Source: Streptomyces sp. G44
Lineage (GTDB): Bacteria; Actinomycetota; Actinomycetes; Streptomycetales; Streptomycetaceae
Direction: 5' to 3'
Assembly: GCF_016905445.1 (NCBI RefSeq)
Contig: NZ_JAFEXF010000004.1
Coordinates: 62,001-126,000 of the forward strand
DNA: 64,000 nucleotides
Shown here: one piece after another, positions 37,136 through 46,747 of the stretch
Layout: each line of letters begins with the position of its first letter
Position numbering within the stretch: position 1 is the first letter of the stretch
Made by a program: the position numbers and the translations under genes
The notes under the pieces: model-generated
Seen by the model: only the letters and a program-made list of their open reading frames with translations
Databases searched by the model: none
Told to the model about the DNA's origin: nothing

Positions 37136-37711
37136 TCAGACGTTGACGCCGAAGTCCTGCGCGATGCCGCGCAGGCCCGAGGCGTAACCCTGGCCGACCG
37201 CGCGGAACTTCCACTCGGCGCCGTGGCGGTACAGCTCGCCGAAAACCATGGCGGTCTCCGTCGAGGCGTCCTCGGAGAGGTCGTACCGCGCGATCTCCGC
37301 GCCGCCCGCCTGGTTCACGACGCGGATGAACGCGTTGCGGACCTGGCCGAACGACTGCTGACGCGTCTCGGCGTCGTAGATGGAGACCGGGAAGACGATC
37401 TTCTCGACGTCCGCGGGGACCGAGGCCAGGTCGACCTTGATCACCTCGTCGTCGCCCTCGCCCTCACCGGTGGTGTTGTCACCGGTGTGCTCGACGGAGC
37501 CGTCGGGGCTCTTCAGGTTGTTGAAGAAAACGAAGTTCTGGTCACTGCTGACCTTGCCCTCCGCGTTCGTCAGGATGGCGCTGGCGTCGAGGTCGAAGTC
37601 CGTACCGGTGGTGGTGCGGACGTCCCAGCCGAGGCCGACCAGAACCGCGGTCAGGCCGGGTGCCTCCTTGCTCAGCGATACGTTGCCGCCCTTGCTGAGG
37701 CTGACTCCCAC
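37136..37711 (-). CDS. TerD-family Ca2+-binding stress protein (copy 2)
   Basis: The 191-residue protein has the TerD blocks [60 protein letters not shown] and [20 protein letters not shown]. It aligns with copy 1 end to end without gaps. The GTG at 37711 is preceded by GGAGG at 4 bases. It stands as a single gene with its own terminator. Two similar TerD genes in a row point to a local duplication kept by selection. Confidence 0.9.
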   Translation of the reverse strand: MGVSLSKGGNVSLSKEAPGLTAVLVGLGWDVRTTTGTDFDLDASAILTNAEGKVSSDQNFVFFNNLKSPDGSVEHTGDNTTGEGEGDDEVIKVDLASVPADVEKIVFPVSIYDAETRQQSFGQVRNAFIRVVNQAGGAEIARYDLSEDASTETAMVFGELYRHGAEWKFRAVGQGYASGLRGIAQDFGVNV

Positions 37712-37900
37712 GAGTCCTCCCAATTGGTGTCCAGGGGCGGGGAGCCCCAAGCGTTGCGTTGCATTCGGATCAACGAGTGGATCCTAGTGACCGGTTCCCG
37801 GCCGCCACAGGCTCTGCACCTGAAGAATCACAGGGTGTCGCCCCTGAGAAAACCAGGGGTTGACCGGAGCCGACAGGGCCGACCGGATCCGGCGGCCGGA

Positions 37901-38368
37901 TCAGAGCGTTTCGAGGGCCTTGACGTACTCGTTCAGGTCACGCGCGTCGGGCAGGCCGTTGACGACGCTCCAGCGCACGACGCCCTCCTTGTCGATGATG
38001 AAGGTGCCGCGCACCGCGCAGCCCTTCTCCTCGTCGAAGACGCCGTACGCGCGCGAGACCTCGCCGTGCGGCCAGAAGTCGGAGACCAGCGGGTACTCCA
38101 GGCCCTCCTGCTCGGCGAAGACGCGCAGCGTGTGGATGGAGTCGTTGGAGACGGCGAGCAGCTGGGTGTCGTCGTTGACGAACTTCGGCAGCTCGTCGCG
38201 GAGCGCGCACAGCTCGCCCGTGCACACGCCGGTGAACGCGAACGGGTAGAAGAGCAGCACCACGTTCTTCTCGCCGCGGAAGTCGGAGAGCCTCACGGTC
38301 CGGCCGTGGTTGTCCTTGAGCTCGAACTCCGGGGCCTTGGTGCCGGTCGCGATTCCAGCGAGCGCCAT
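37901..38368 (-). CDS. ahpE: AhpE-type 1-Cys peroxiredoxin
   Basis: The 155-residue protein carries the peroxidatic motif PFAFTGVCT with Cys49, Thr46 and Pro42. A further Cys (GELC) follows four residues later. It reduces peroxides and peroxynitrite using a thiol donor such as mycothiol or mycoredoxin. Family ends ASND...HTLRVFAEQEGLEYPLVSD and RGTFIIDKEGVVRW are present. It lies between the Ter genes and DUF3052, consistent with a stress-related neighbourhood. The ATG at 38368 follows GGGATGCGTAGTC, a weak ribosome site. Confidence 0.85.
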   Translation of the reverse strand: MALAGIATGTKAPEFELKDNHGRTVRLSDFRGEKNVVLLFYPFAFTGVCTGELCALRDELPKFVNDDTQLLAVSNDSIHTLRVFAEQEGLEYPLVSDFWPHGEVSRAYGVFDEEKGCAVRGTFIIDKEGVVRWSVVNGLPDARDLNEYVKALETL

Positions 38369-38493
38369 GACTACGCATCCCTTCGACGGGGCCCCTCGGG
38401 TGGGGCCGTTCGGGTGACACCCACCCTACGTCCGTCGATCTACGCCTTTCGGGCCCGCGGACCGCAGATGTCGCATATGCGTTCCGTACATGC

Positions 38494-38534
38494 GTGAGGC
38501 CCCCGCCGACGGTTGGTGTCGGCGGGGGCCTCAC
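38494..38534. terminator. Long perfect hairpin terminator
   Basis: GTGAGGCCCCCGCCGAC (38494-38510) and its reverse complement (38518-38534) form a perfect 17-bp stem around a 7-base loop. It lies 37 bases beyond the stop codon of the DUF3052 gene on the minus strand and insulates it from the peroxiredoxin gene. Confidence 0.9.
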
Positions 38535-38571
38535 GGCTGTCTCTGCTGGGTTCGCGGCTCGGCGCGCGTGG

Positions 38572-39003
38572 CTAGCGCTTCTTCGCTGCCGCCTTGGGCG
38601 TGACCAGGCGGGTACCGCTCCAGTCCTTGCCGGCGTTGATGCTCTTGGTCTGGGACAGGCCCGCGGTGGTGGCCGCCTCACCGATGTCGCTCGGCTCGAC
38701 GTAGCCGTCACGGCCGGTCTTCGGAGTCAGCAGCAGGATCTGGCCGCCTTCCTCCATGTACGCGATGGCATCCACCAGCGCATCAGTCAGGTCCCCGTCG
38801 TCCTCACGGAACCAGAGCACCACGGCATCAGCCACGTCGTCGTAGTCCTCGTCGACGAGCTCAGTGCCAGTGGCCTCCTCGATGGCCTCGCGGAGCTCCT
38901 GGTCGACGTCGTCGTCGTAGCCGATCTCCTGGACCACCTGGTCGGGCTGGAAACCAAGCCTTACGGCAAGGTTCGTCTCCGCGTGGTCCGCGGTCGCGCT
39001 CAC
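38572..39003 (-). CDS. DUF3052 family protein
   Basis: The 143-residue protein opens SATADHAETNLAVRLGF and is acidic in the middle (GYDDDVDQELREAIEEATG; FREDDGDLTDALVDA). It ends in a Lys/Ala tail. This is the DUF3052 family, widespread in actinobacteria beside aceE; its function is unknown. The GTG at 39003 follows AGGAGG at 6 bases, so the start is well supported. It is divergent from aceE. Confidence 0.9.
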   Translation of the reverse strand: MSATADHAETNLAVRLGFQPDQVVQEIGYDDDVDQELREAIEEATGTELVDEDYDDVADAVVLWFREDDGDLTDALVDAIAYMEEGGQILLLTPKTGRDGYVEPSDIGEAATTAGLSQTKSINAGKDWSGTRLVTPKAAAKKR

Positions 39004-39379
39004 GGATTGCCTCCTGATCATGTTTTTCGGGAATGCCTTCAGCCACGCGCGTGCGCGGGGCGTTGGCCGTAGTCCACACGGGCGGGACGGATCGCGCAAG
39101 TACCCGGCCGCCGAGACCGCCGAAACGGTGACGTTCCCGGCCGTGTCGCCGCAACTGCCGCCTCATCCGTACGGACCGAACGGCTCTGCGAAGCGGCTAG
39201 GCAGGATGGGCGTATCGTTGCGATTTGGTCGAGCCTACCCCAGGGACCGCCAGGTGCACGTCTCGGTTACCTCTCGGTAGAGATGACGTTCGCGTCAGTC
39301 GGGTACACGATGGGGAGCGGTACAAGGCCAGGTACGACCCAGGCGACACAGGTGCAAGCCCCAACAGCGAAGGAACAGC

Positions 39380-42112
39380 GTGGCTTCCGGATCCGATCGC
39401 AACCCGATCATCATTGGCGGCCTGCCGAGCCAGGTCCCGGACTTCGATCCCGAGGAGACCCAGGAGTGGCTGGACTCCCTCGATGCCGCGGTCGACGAGC
39501 GCGGCCGTGAGCGAGCCCGCTACCTGATGCTCCGGTTGATCGAGCGCGCCCGCGAGAAGCGCGTGGCCGTTCCCGAGATGCGCAGTACGGATTACGTCAA
39601 CACGATCGCCACCAAGGACGAGCCGTTCTTCCCCGGCAACGAGGAAATCGAACGCAAGGTCCTGAACGCGACCCGCTGGAACGCGGCGGTGATGGTCTCG
39701 CGTGCCCAGCGCCCCGGCATCGGCGTCGGCGGCCACATCGCCACCTTCGCCTCCTCCGCCTCCCTCTACGACGTGGGCTTCAACCACTTCTTCCGCGGCA
39801 AGGACGAGGGCGACGGCGGCGACCAGATCTTCTTCCAGGGACACGCCTCCCCCGGTATCTACGCCCGCGCCTTCCTCCTCGACCGGCTCACGGAGCAGCA
39901 GCTCGACGCGTTCCGCCAGGAGAAGTCCAAGGCGCCCCACGGCCTGTCCTCCTACCCCCACCCCCGGCTGATGCCGGACTTCTGGGAGTTCCCGACGGTC
40001 TCCATGGGCCTCGGCCCGCTCGGCGCGATCTACCAGGCGCGGATGAACCGCTACATGGAGGCGCGCGGCATCGCCGACACCTCCAAGTCGCACGTCTGGG
40101 CGTATCTCGGTGACGGCGAGATGGACGAGCCCGAGTCGCTCGGCCAGCTCTCCATCGCCGCCCGCGAGGGCCTGGACAACCTCACGTTCGTCGTCAACTG
40201 CAACCTCCAGCGCCTCGACGGGCCGGTACGCGGCAACGGCAAGATCATCCAGGAGCTGGAGTCGCAGTTCCGCGGCGCCGGCTGGAACGTCATCAAGCTG
40301 GTCTGGGACCGCAGCTGGGACCCGCTGCTCGCCCAGGACCGGGACGGCATCCTGGTCAACAAGCTGAACACCACGCCCGACGGCCAGTTCCAGACGTACG
40401 CCACCGAGACCGGCGCCTACATCCGCGAGCACTTCTTCGGCGACGACCACCGCCTGCGCGCCATGGTCGAGAACATGACCGACGAACAGATCCTGCACCT
40501 GGGCCGCGGCGGTCACGACCACAAGAAGGTCTACGCGGCGTACGCGGCGGCCAAGGCCCACAAGGGCCAGCCGACGGTGATCCTCGCCCAGACGGTCAAG
40601 GGCTGGACCCTCGGCCCGAACTTCGAGGGCCGCAACGCCACGCACCAGATGAAGAAGCTGACGGTCGACGACCTCAAGCGCTTCCGCGACCGTCTGCACA
40701 TCCCGATCACGGACAAGCAGCTGGAGAGCGGCGCCCCGCCGTACTACCACCCGGGCCGGGACTCGGAAGAGATCCAGTACATGCACGACCGCCGCCAGGG
40801 CCTGGGCGGCTACGTCCCGACCCGCGTCGTGCGCGCCAAGCCCCTCCAGCTCCCCGAGGACAAGGCGTACGCGGCTGCGAAGAAGGGCTCGGGTCAGCAG
40901 TCGATCGCCACCACCATGGCGTTCGTCCGCATCCTCAAGGACCTCATGCGGGACAAGGAGATCGGCAAGCGCTTCGTGCTGATCGCCCCCGACGAGTACC
41001 GCACCTTCGGCATGGACGCGTTCTTCCCGAGCGCGAAGATCTATAACCCGCTCGGCCAGCAGTACGAAGCCGTGGACCGGGAGCTCCTCCTTGCCTACAA
41101 GGAGTCGCCCACGGGCCAGATGCTGCACGACGGCATCTCGGAGGCGGGCTGCACCGCCTCCCTGATCGCCGCGGGCTCGGCCTACGCCACCCATGGCGAG
41201 CCGCTCATCCCGGTGTACGTCTTCTACTCGATGTTCGGTTTCCAGCGCACCGGTGACCAGTTCTGGCAGATGGCCGACCAGCTGGCGCGCGGTTTCGTCC
41301 TCGGCGCGACCGCCGGCCGTACGACGCTGACCGGTGAGGGCCTCCAGCACGCCGACGGCCACTCGCAGCTGCTCGCCTCGACCAACCCGGCCTGCGTCGC
41401 CTACGACCCCGCCTTCGGTTACGAGCTCGCGCACATCGTCAAGGACGGCCTGCGCCGGATGTACGGCCCGGACAGTGAGGACGTCTTCTACTACCTCACC
41501 GTCTACAACGAGCCCATCCAGCACCCGGCCGAGCCGGAGAACGTGGACGCCGAAGGCATCCTCAAGGGCATCTACCGCTTCAAGTCGGGCGAGCAGGGCG
41601 CCATCCCCGCCCAGATCATCGCCTCCGGTGTCGCCGTCCCGTGGGCGGTCGAGGCCCAGCAGATCCTCGCCTCCGAGTGGAACGTCAAGGCGGACGTCTG
41701 GTCGGCCACCTCGTGGAACGAACTGCGCCGCGAGGCCGTGGACGTGGAGCGCCACAACCTCCTGCACCCCGAGGAGGAGCAGCGCGTCCCGTACGTGACG
41801 CGGAAGCTGTCCGGCGCCGAGGGCCCGTTCGTGGCCGTCTCCGACTGGATGCGGAGCGTCCCGGACCAGATCTCCCGCTGGGTGCCCGGCACCTACCAGT
41901 CGCTCGGCGCGGACGGCTTCGGCTTCGCCGACACGCGTGGCGCGGCCCGCCGCTTCTTCCACATCGACGCCCAGTCGATCGTGGTCGGCGTGCTGACCGA
42001 GCTGGCCCGCGAGGGCAAGATCGACCGCTCCGTCCTGAAGCAGGCGATCGACCGCTACCAGCTCCTCGACGTCGCGGCCGCCGACCCCGGCCCGGCCGGG
42101 GGCGACGCGTAG
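39380..42112 (+). CDS. aceE: Pyruvate dehydrogenase E1 component, homodimeric type
   Basis: The 910-residue protein is the full length of AceE. It shows [18 protein letters not shown], the ThDP motif [20 protein letters not shown] ending in NCNLQRLDG, and the E1 blocks [20 protein letters not shown] and [18 protein letters not shown]. It decarboxylates pyruvate and passes the acetyl group to the lipoyl E2, feeding acetyl-CoA to the cycle and to fatty acids. The GTG at 39380 follows AAGGAA. The 376-base divergent region before it holds no gene; no clear promoter was chosen. Confidence 0.97.
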   Translation: MASGSDRNPIIIGGLPSQVPDFDPEETQEWLDSLDAAVDERGRERARYLMLRLIERAREKRVAVPEMRSTDYVNTIATKDEPFFPGNEEIERKVLNATRWNAAVMVSRAQRPGIGVGGHIATFASSASLYDVGFNHFFRGKDEGDGGDQIFFQGHASPGIYARAFLLDRLTEQQLDAFRQEKSKAPHGLSSYPHPRLMPDFWEFPTVSMGLGPLGAIYQARMNRYMEARGIADTSKSHVWAYLGDGEMDEPESLGQLSIAAREGLDNLTFVVNCNLQRLDGPVRGNGKIIQELESQFRGAGWNVIKLVWDRSWDPLLAQDRDGILVNKLNTTPDGQFQTYATETGAYIREHFFGDDHRLRAMVENMTDEQILHLGRGGHDHKKVYAAYAAAKAHKGQPTVILAQTVKGWTLGPNFEGRNATHQMKKLTVDDLKRFRDRLHIPITDKQLESGAPPYYHPGRDSEEIQYMHDRRQGLGGYVPTRVVRAKPLQLPEDKAYAAAKKGSGQQSIATTMAFVRILKDLMRDKEIGKRFVLIAPDEYRTFGMDAFFPSAKIYNPLGQQYEAVDRELLLAYKESPTGQMLHDGISEAGCTASLIAAGSAYATHGEPLIPVYVFYSMFGFQRTGDQFWQMADQLARGFVLGATAGRTTLTGEGLQHADGHSQLLASTNPACVAYDPAFGYELAHIVKDGLRRMYGPDSEDVFYYLTVYNEPIQHPAEPENVDAEGILKGIYRFKSGEQGAIPAQIIASGVAVPWAVEAQQILASEWNVKADVWSATSWNELRREAVDVERHNLLHPEEEQRVPYVTRKLSGAEGPFVAVSDWMRSVPDQISRWVPGTYQSLGADGFGFADTRGAARRFFHIDAQSIVVGVLTELAREGKIDRSVLKQAIDRYQLLDVAAADPGPAGGDA

Positions 42113-42124
42113 CGCACGTCCCAT

Positions 42125-42162
42125 CCGGGGGGCGGCGGGGCACAGGCCCTGTCGCCCCCCGG
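42125..42162 (+). terminator. Hairpin terminator after aceE
   Basis: CCGGGGGGCG (42125-42134) pairs with CGCCCCCCGG (42153-42162). A shorter inner GGC/GCC pairing lies in the 18-base middle, and CGTTTCC follows. It starts 12 bases after the aceE stop codon. Confidence 0.8.
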
Positions 42163-42181
42163 CGTTTCCTACGATGCGCCC

Positions 42182-43144
42182 ATGAAGCGACTACCGGCAC
42201 AGATCCGTTGGGAGCGGCGCACCCAGCGCCCTCTCCTCGCGCTCGCGGTGGCGTTCGCCCTCGCCTACGCCGTGCCGATCGTGCTGCCCGACGCGAGCCG
42301 GACCGTCACGAAGACCTGCACGATCGTGGAGTGGGTCGTCTGGGGTGCGTTCGCCGTCGACTACCTCGTACGTCTTCTCCTCACCGATCAGCGGCGGCTT
42401 TTCGTCCGCACGCACTGGCTCGACCTGTGTGCTGTCCTCCTTCCGATGATCCAGCCGCTGCGGTTGCTGCGGCTCGTCTCCACGCTGATGCTCGTCGGCC
42501 GGCGAGCCCGCATGGCGTCGCAGATCACGCTGACGACGTATGTCGTGGGTTCGGTGGTGGGCCTGCTGATGTTCGGTTCCCTGGCGGTGCTCTCCGTGGA
42601 GCGGGACTCCCCGGACGGGAACATCAAGACGCTGGGTGACGCGGTGTGGTGGTCCTTCACCACCATGACGACCGTCGGCTATGGTGATCACGCTCCGACG
42701 ACGGGGCTCGGCAGGGTGCTGGCAGTCGGGCTGATGCTGTCGGGCATCGCCCTCCTCGGTGTGGTCACCGCGAACATCGCGGCGTGGTTCATCGCCAGGT
42801 TCGAGAAGGACGACATCGAGGAGCGGCGCCAGACCGCCGCGATCGAGGCGTTGACGGCGGAGGTGAAGGCCCTGCGGGAGCAGGTGACGGCGCTTTCCGG
42901 GGCGGGGCCGACGCCGGGTTCGACATCGGGGGCGAATTTCTCGGCGGTGGCGGGTTCCTCGGCGGAGGCGGCGGTGTCGGGCTCGGACGCGGACCGGGGC
43001 TTCGGCCCGGGATCAGGCTCGGGCGCAGGCCTGGACTCCGGCCCAGGATCCACAGCCGGCGAACCGGGCCCAGCGCCCCGTCCCGCGCCCGCCGAGGGCT
43101 CCGCCGGGCGGACGGAGCCTCTCGGCGGGACGGGGATGTGCTGA
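42182..43144 (+). CDS. Voltage-gated-type potassium channel with disordered tail
   Basis: The 320-residue protein has six membrane helices. An S4-like segment with spaced Arg residues (RLLRLVSTLMLVGRRAR) is followed by the pore loop, WWSFTTMTTVGYGDHAP, which has the K+ selectivity filter TVGYGD. After S6 a short coiled coil (EERRQTAAIEALTAEVKALR) could drive assembly. The last about 90 residues are Gly/Ser/Pro/Ala-rich and probably disordered. It belongs with bacterial Kv-like channels. The ATG at 42182 has only a weak ribosome site. Confidence 0.9.
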   Translation: MKRLPAQIRWERRTQRPLLALAVAFALAYAVPIVLPDASRTVTKTCTIVEWVVWGAFAVDYLVRLLLTDQRRLFVRTHWLDLCAVLLPMIQPLRLLRLVSTLMLVGRRARMASQITLTTYVVGSVVGLLMFGSLAVLSVERDSPDGNIKTLGDAVWWSFTTMTTVGYGDHAPTTGLGRVLAVGLMLSGIALLGVVTANIAAWFIARFEKDDIEERRQTAAIEALTAEVKALREQVTALSGAGPTPGSTSGANFSAVAGSSAEAAVSGSDADRGFGPGSGSGAGLDSGPGSTAGEPGPAPRPAPAEGSAGRTEPLGGTGMC

Positions 43145-43164
43145 GCCAGGGCGGGCCGGCCCTG

Positions 43165-43467
43165 TCAGAGCACGCCGTTCATCGTGGTCGCCCCGGATAT
43201 CCACAGGAGCGCGAGGACGGTGTCGATCGCGCCCAGGACTAAGGCGACCAGGGCCGGTGCCGGGTGGGCACCGGCCCGACTGCGGCCCAGGGCGAGCCGG
43301 CCGCACACGATCGCCATGGGGCCGAGGATGATCCCCAGCACGAAGAACCCGGCGATCGCGCAGATGGCCCCTGCTATCCCGAGCGTCGCGCGGTCCGGCC
43401 CGCTCCGCGACCACGTACGGCCGCGTGAGCGAGGGTGCTCGCGCGTGGCGTGTCCGAAGCCCGCCAT
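43165..43467 (-). CDS. DUF4190-type small membrane protein
   Basis: The 100-residue protein has a basic N-terminus (ATREHPRSRGRTWSRSG). Two membrane helices follow: TLGIAGAICAIAGFFVLGII with GPMAIVCGRLALGRSR after it, and LVALVLGAIDTVLALLWISG. This is the DUF4190 layout, found attached to kinases or alone. AGGAG lies 5 bases before the ATG at 43467; another ATG is directly upstream. Function unknown. Confidence 0.7.
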   Translation of the reverse strand: MAGFGHATREHPRSRGRTWSRSGPDRATLGIAGAICAIAGFFVLGIILGPMAIVCGRLALGRSRAGAHPAPALVALVLGAIDTVLALLWISGATTMNGVL

Positions 43468-43517
43468 CATCACTCCTTGTGTCAGCCGGTTCGGCTCGAG
43501 ACCGCGGGTACCCCGCT

Positions 43518-43892
43518 TCAGCGCTCCCAGACCTTGAAGGCCCGCACCCGGTAAGGGGATTCGGGCACCCAGGTGCCGCTGCCCGGATACGTGTTGAACT
43601 CCCCGGTCTCGCCGCACTCCGCTGATTGGTAGGTGGTGACGGGCCGCCCGGTGCGGTTGGCGAGGGCTTGCGCGCTGCCCCCCTCCGGCAGCGCGACACA
43701 GCTCTCGATGTCGATCTTGGACAACTCGTAGGTGTGTCGCGCTCCCTTGAACTGTGCCTTTCCCCAGAGGCAGAGCTCGCCGGGCCCGCATCCGCGGAGC
43801 GTCGGCGGGGCGGCGGCCGAGACGTGCGTGGGCGAAAGGATCACCGCGGCCAGTGCGGCGGCGATGACGGTCGTGGGCATGGTCGTACGCAT
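43518..43892 (-). CDS. Secreted peptidase inhibitor family I36-like protein
   Basis: The 124-residue protein has a Sec signal peptide (MRTTMPTTVIAAALAAVILS, cleavage near VSA-AA). The mature part begins RGCGPGELCLWGKAQFKGAR, the beta/gamma-crystallin-like I36 fold, and has YQSAECGETGEFNTYPGS later. Four Cys residues allow two disulfides. Streptomyces I36 members inhibit metalloproteases or act as small extracellular proteins. The ATG at 43892 follows a GGGG run. Its target is unknown. Confidence 0.8.
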   Translation of the reverse strand: MRTTMPTTVIAAALAAVILSPTHVSAAAPPTLRGCGPGELCLWGKAQFKGARHTYELSKIDIESCVALPEGGSAQALANRTGRPVTTYQSAECGETGEFNTYPGSGTWVPESPYRVRAFKVWER

Positions 43893-44011
43893 GTGTTCAA
43901 CCCCCGTGCGGTGTGGCTCAGTTGTCCGCGTCGTGCGGATCTCGTGTCTGAACTCTGGACCGGCCGACCACGCCATCGGAAGGGGTACGAATGTGCGTCA
44001 CCCGGATAGGC

Positions 44012-44044
44012 GAAAGCCCCCCGGAATGTCCCTGAGGGGCTTTC
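44012..44044. terminator. Terminator-like hairpin with no clear upstream gene
   Basis: GAAAGCCCC (44012-44020) and GGGGCTTTC (44036-44044) form a 9-bp stem around a 15-base loop. It sits in a 574-base stretch (43893-44466) where I can support no gene on either strand. It could end a small untranslated RNA or a decayed gene; frames here look non-coding. Confidence 0.4.
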
Positions 44045-44408
44045 CCTGACTTTGCCGCCGAGCGGCCGCCCGCCGACACGCGGTGCGCCCTATGCCCTGA
44101 AATCCGGACCGCACGTGGCCGAGGCGGCGTTCAGCGGCGTGATGCGCGTGACGGGCCGACCGCGGGGCACGGCCGAGGTCGCCGGCGTGGAGTCGACCCA
44201 CGAGCCCACCGAGCGGTACCTCGATCTCCTCGGGCCCGCGCCGGTGCAGGACCGGCATCAACCAGCGCGAGTCGCGCTCACGTTGAGCAAGCGATCAGAT
44301 GCCCTCCGCTACACGGGCGCGTATCGCGTAAAGGTGCATAATCCACGTACAGAGCGTGACGAAGTGCTTCCACATGTGCCCGCCGTGCCTCAATCAGCCC
44401 TCCGGAAA

Positions 44409-44442
44409 CGTGATCTGCATCACGCGATGCACGGTATGCATC
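44409..44442. promoter_or_regulatory. Two adjacent dyads upstream of the first DUF1023 hydrolase
   Basis: CGTGAT-CTGC-ATCACG (44409-44424) has perfect 6-bp arms, resembling a CRP/FNR or NarL-type site. It is followed directly by GATGCA-CGGTA-TGCATC (44426-44442). Both lie 25-60 bases before the GTG at 44467, where promoter control is expected. TAGGGT at 44453 may be the -10. Confidence 0.4.
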
Positions 44443-44466
44443 TGGGTTCTCCTAGGGTGTTCCGCA

Positions 44467-45678
44467 GTGACTTCCTTCGACTCATCCCCGCAACTCAACG
44501 CCTGGCGTGCTCTGCTCGCGCTGGCCGTCGTGTTCGTCATGCTGGCGACCACGGGCTGGACCGCCGTGCGGAACAACAAGGGCGACGCATCGCCTCTCGA
44601 AGCCGCACTCTCCGCCTGGGAGCGCGGGAGCATCGACGGGCGGGCACTGCCCGATCCTGACGCTCCCGCCGCGCGGCTCAGCCACTTCTTCGCCTCGCTC
44701 GACACCAAGCAGCGCAACCGACTCGCCGGCCGCTACCCCCTCGCGGTCGGCAACATGAACGGTGCGCCCGCCGAACTGCGTTATCGCGCGAACCGCATCG
44801 CCCTCGGGCAGGCCCGCAAGGTCGAGCGGGAACGTATGCGCGACAAACGCCTCTCCCCCCTGGGGCAGCAGGATGCCGAGCGCAGAATGAAGCGGTTCGG
44901 GGTCATGATGCGCCCCGAGCGCCAGGTCCTCGCCTTCGACCCCATGGGCTCCGGGCGCATGGCCGAGGTCTTCGGAGACCTCGACAAGGCCCGCCGGGTC
45001 TCTGTCGTGGTGCCCGGCGTCGACACCAACGTGCTGACCTTCGAGCGGACGTTCCGCAAGTATTCGGCGCCGGTCGGCATGGCCAAGGCGCTCTACCGCG
45101 CGGAGCACGCCGTGAACCCACGCGCCCGTACCGCCGTGATCGCCTGGGCCGACTACACCGCGCCCGTGGGCATCGGCGTCGACGCGGCCACGGCCATGCG
45201 CGCCGAGAGCGGGGCCGCACGCCTCGACTCCATGGTGCGGGCGCTCCCCGGGCGCTCGCCCGTCGCGCTGTACTGCCACAGCTACGGCTCCGTGGTGTGC
45301 GGTGTGGCCGCGCGGACCCTGCCCTCGCGCGTCACCGACATCGCGGTCGCGGGCAGTCCCGGCATGCGGGCCGACAGGGCCTCGCAGTTGGGCACGCGCG
45401 CTCGGATCTGGGCCGCACGGGACAGCGACGACTGGATTCAGGATGTGCCCTACATGGAGGTCGGCGGGCTCGGTCACGGCGCCGACCCGGTGTCCGGCGG
45501 TTTCGGCGCGCGGGTGCTGTCCGCGGAGGGTGCGGCGGGCCACACCGGCTACTTCGAACCGGGCACGGAGAGTCTGCGCAATTTCGCCGAGATCGGCACG
45601 GGTTCGTACGACAAGGTGCGCTGCGCGAGCGGGGACGATGTCTGCCGGAAGGGCCTTTCCGGCGAGGCGGCGGCCTGA
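44467..45678 (+). CDS. DUF1023 alpha/beta-hydrolase, membrane-anchored (copy 1)
   Basis: The 403-residue protein begins with one helix (WRALLALAVVFVMLATTGWT) that anchors or exports it. The catalytic part has VVVPGVDTNVLTFERTF and the nucleophile elbow YCHSYGSVVCG, where Cys replaces the first Gly of G-x-S-x-G. GSPGMRADRASQLGT and GHTGYFEPGTESLRNFAEI carry the family Asp and His region. DUF1023 enzymes are predicted serine esterases or lipases. A paralogue lies 4.5 kb downstream. The GTG at 44467 follows AGGGTG. Confidence 0.8.
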   Translation: MTSFDSSPQLNAWRALLALAVVFVMLATTGWTAVRNNKGDASPLEAALSAWERGSIDGRALPDPDAPAARLSHFFASLDTKQRNRLAGRYPLAVGNMNGAPAELRYRANRIALGQARKVERERMRDKRLSPLGQQDAERRMKRFGVMMRPERQVLAFDPMGSGRMAEVFGDLDKARRVSVVVPGVDTNVLTFERTFRKYSAPVGMAKALYRAEHAVNPRARTAVIAWADYTAPVGIGVDAATAMRAESGAARLDSMVRALPGRSPVALYCHSYGSVVCGVAARTLPSRVTDIAVAGSPGMRADRASQLGTRARIWAARDSDDWIQDVPYMEVGGLGHGADPVSGGFGARVLSAEGAAGHTGYFEPGTESLRNFAEIGTGSYDKVRCASGDDVCRKGLSGEAAA

Positions 45679-45732
45679 CGCGCGTAGAAATCGACGAAAC
45701 AGCGGCACGCCGCGGGAGGGACGGAGGCGCGC

Positions 45733-46632
45733 GTGCCGCCTACGATGAGCCGCATGGGTGACGTACTGGCCGGATTTCATGCCGCCTGGGAGTTCGAGTC
45801 CGACTCCGTGCTCATCCGCTTCGAACGGGGAATCCGCACGCCGAGGCTCTACCAAACGCTCGGCGAACGGCGCATCCCGCACGAGGCGATCGCAGCGGTG
45901 ACACTCTCCCCCGGGAAACGCGGGACCGTCGTTCTTCATGCCGTGCCGAGACCTGGCGCCGATCCTCTGATGGAGGCGGCGGCGGGCCAGCTCAAGGACG
46001 GCTGCGACCCGTACCGCTTGGTGCTGCCCGCCGAGCGCGAGACGCTCGCGGAGTACTACGCGGACGAGCTGCGGGCCCAGCTCCCTTCGGACGACGGCGG
46101 GCCACCGGATCGCTATCTGGTGCCTGCCCCCGAAGCTCCCCTTCAGTTCAAGGCGTACGACGGCAAGGCGTCCTTCGACGGCAAGCTGGTGTCCTTCCGG
46201 TGGTTCTGGACGGGCGCCTCGTCGGCCAAGTGGAAGGCCGGTGACCAGAGTTTCGCCGTCACGGATCTGAGTGGCATCGAGTGGCGCTCCCCGGAGGTCT
46301 TCGAGGGCCATCTGCGGCTGCTGCGCCGTGACTCCCCGGTGGCACAGCCCGCGCAGGCCGACCAAGACCCGGCGGCCGTCGTCTTCGGCCTCGGGTACGG
46401 CCCGGTCCACGAGTCGCTGCCGTTCGCCGCGTCGATCCTCGCGGCGATCCGGGCCTCGCGTCCCCCGGCCCTGACGTGCGACGGTGTCGGGGCCACGCCC
46501 GCGTCGGCCGTCCGGCGCGATCCCGCGGACATCGCGGAGCGCATCCGGCACCTGGGCGAGCTGCATCAGGCGGGGTTGCTCACGGACGAGGAATTCACGA
46601 CGAAGAAGACCGAGCTGCTGGCCGAGCTGTGA
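45733..46632 (+). CDS. DUF4429-SHOCT domain protein
   Basis: The 299-residue protein has two similar DUF4429 units: WEFESDSVLIRFERGIRTPR with RRIPHEAIAAVTLSPGKRGT in the first, and YDGKASFDGKLVSFRWFWTG with DLSGIEWRSPEVFEGHLRLL in the second. It ends with a SHOCT helix pair (ERIRHLGELHQAGLLTDEEF). SHOCT ends mediate oligomerisation. No membrane segment is seen. The GTG at 45733 is preferred because GGAGG precedes it by 5 bases; ATGs at 45745 and 45754 follow. It lies just before the two-component system. Confidence 0.75.
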   Translation: MPPTMSRMGDVLAGFHAAWEFESDSVLIRFERGIRTPRLYQTLGERRIPHEAIAAVTLSPGKRGTVVLHAVPRPGADPLMEAAAGQLKDGCDPYRLVLPAERETLAEYYADELRAQLPSDDGGPPDRYLVPAPEAPLQFKAYDGKASFDGKLVSFRWFWTGASSAKWKAGDQSFAVTDLSGIEWRSPEVFEGHLRLLRRDSPVAQPAQADQDPAAVVFGLGYGPVHESLPFAASILAAIRASRPPALTCDGVGATPASAVRRDPADIAERIRHLGELHQAGLLTDEEFTTKKTELLAEL

Positions 46633-46667
46633 TCGCGCGCCCCACCGGCGCCGCCCGCGGGGTGGTG

Positions 46668-46710
46668 GTGATACCTGGGTATGAGGCCCGGTCCAGCTCC
46701 CCGGTATGAC
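46668..46710 (+). promoter_or_regulatory. Response-regulator operator pair upstream of the sensor kinase
   Basis: GTGATACCTGGGTATG (46668-46683) is a dyad with arms ATACC/GGTAT. A degenerate copy lies at 46695-46710 in inverted sense (CCCCGGTATGAC at its core, 11 of 16 positions). A near-identical element (15 of 16) lies upstream of the hydrolase at 48942. This points to one regulator, most simply the NarL-type protein encoded between them, controlling both promoters. Confidence 0.65.
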
Positions 46711-46747
46711 GGCACGGGGGGTGCTCGATGCCTACGCTGATCAGGCT

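Noticed and set aside
39197..42124. A 975-codon open frame on the minus strand
   Set aside because: It mirrors aceE, a certain gene, and has no recognisable domain.
44052..44660. A 202-codon plus-strand frame upstream of the first DUF1023 gene
   Set aside because: It lacks a ribosome site, overlaps the hydrolase start in another frame and shows no family motif.
44482..46566. A 694-codon open frame on the minus strand
   Set aside because: It is antisense to the DUF1023 and DUF4429 genes and has no protein-like motifs.
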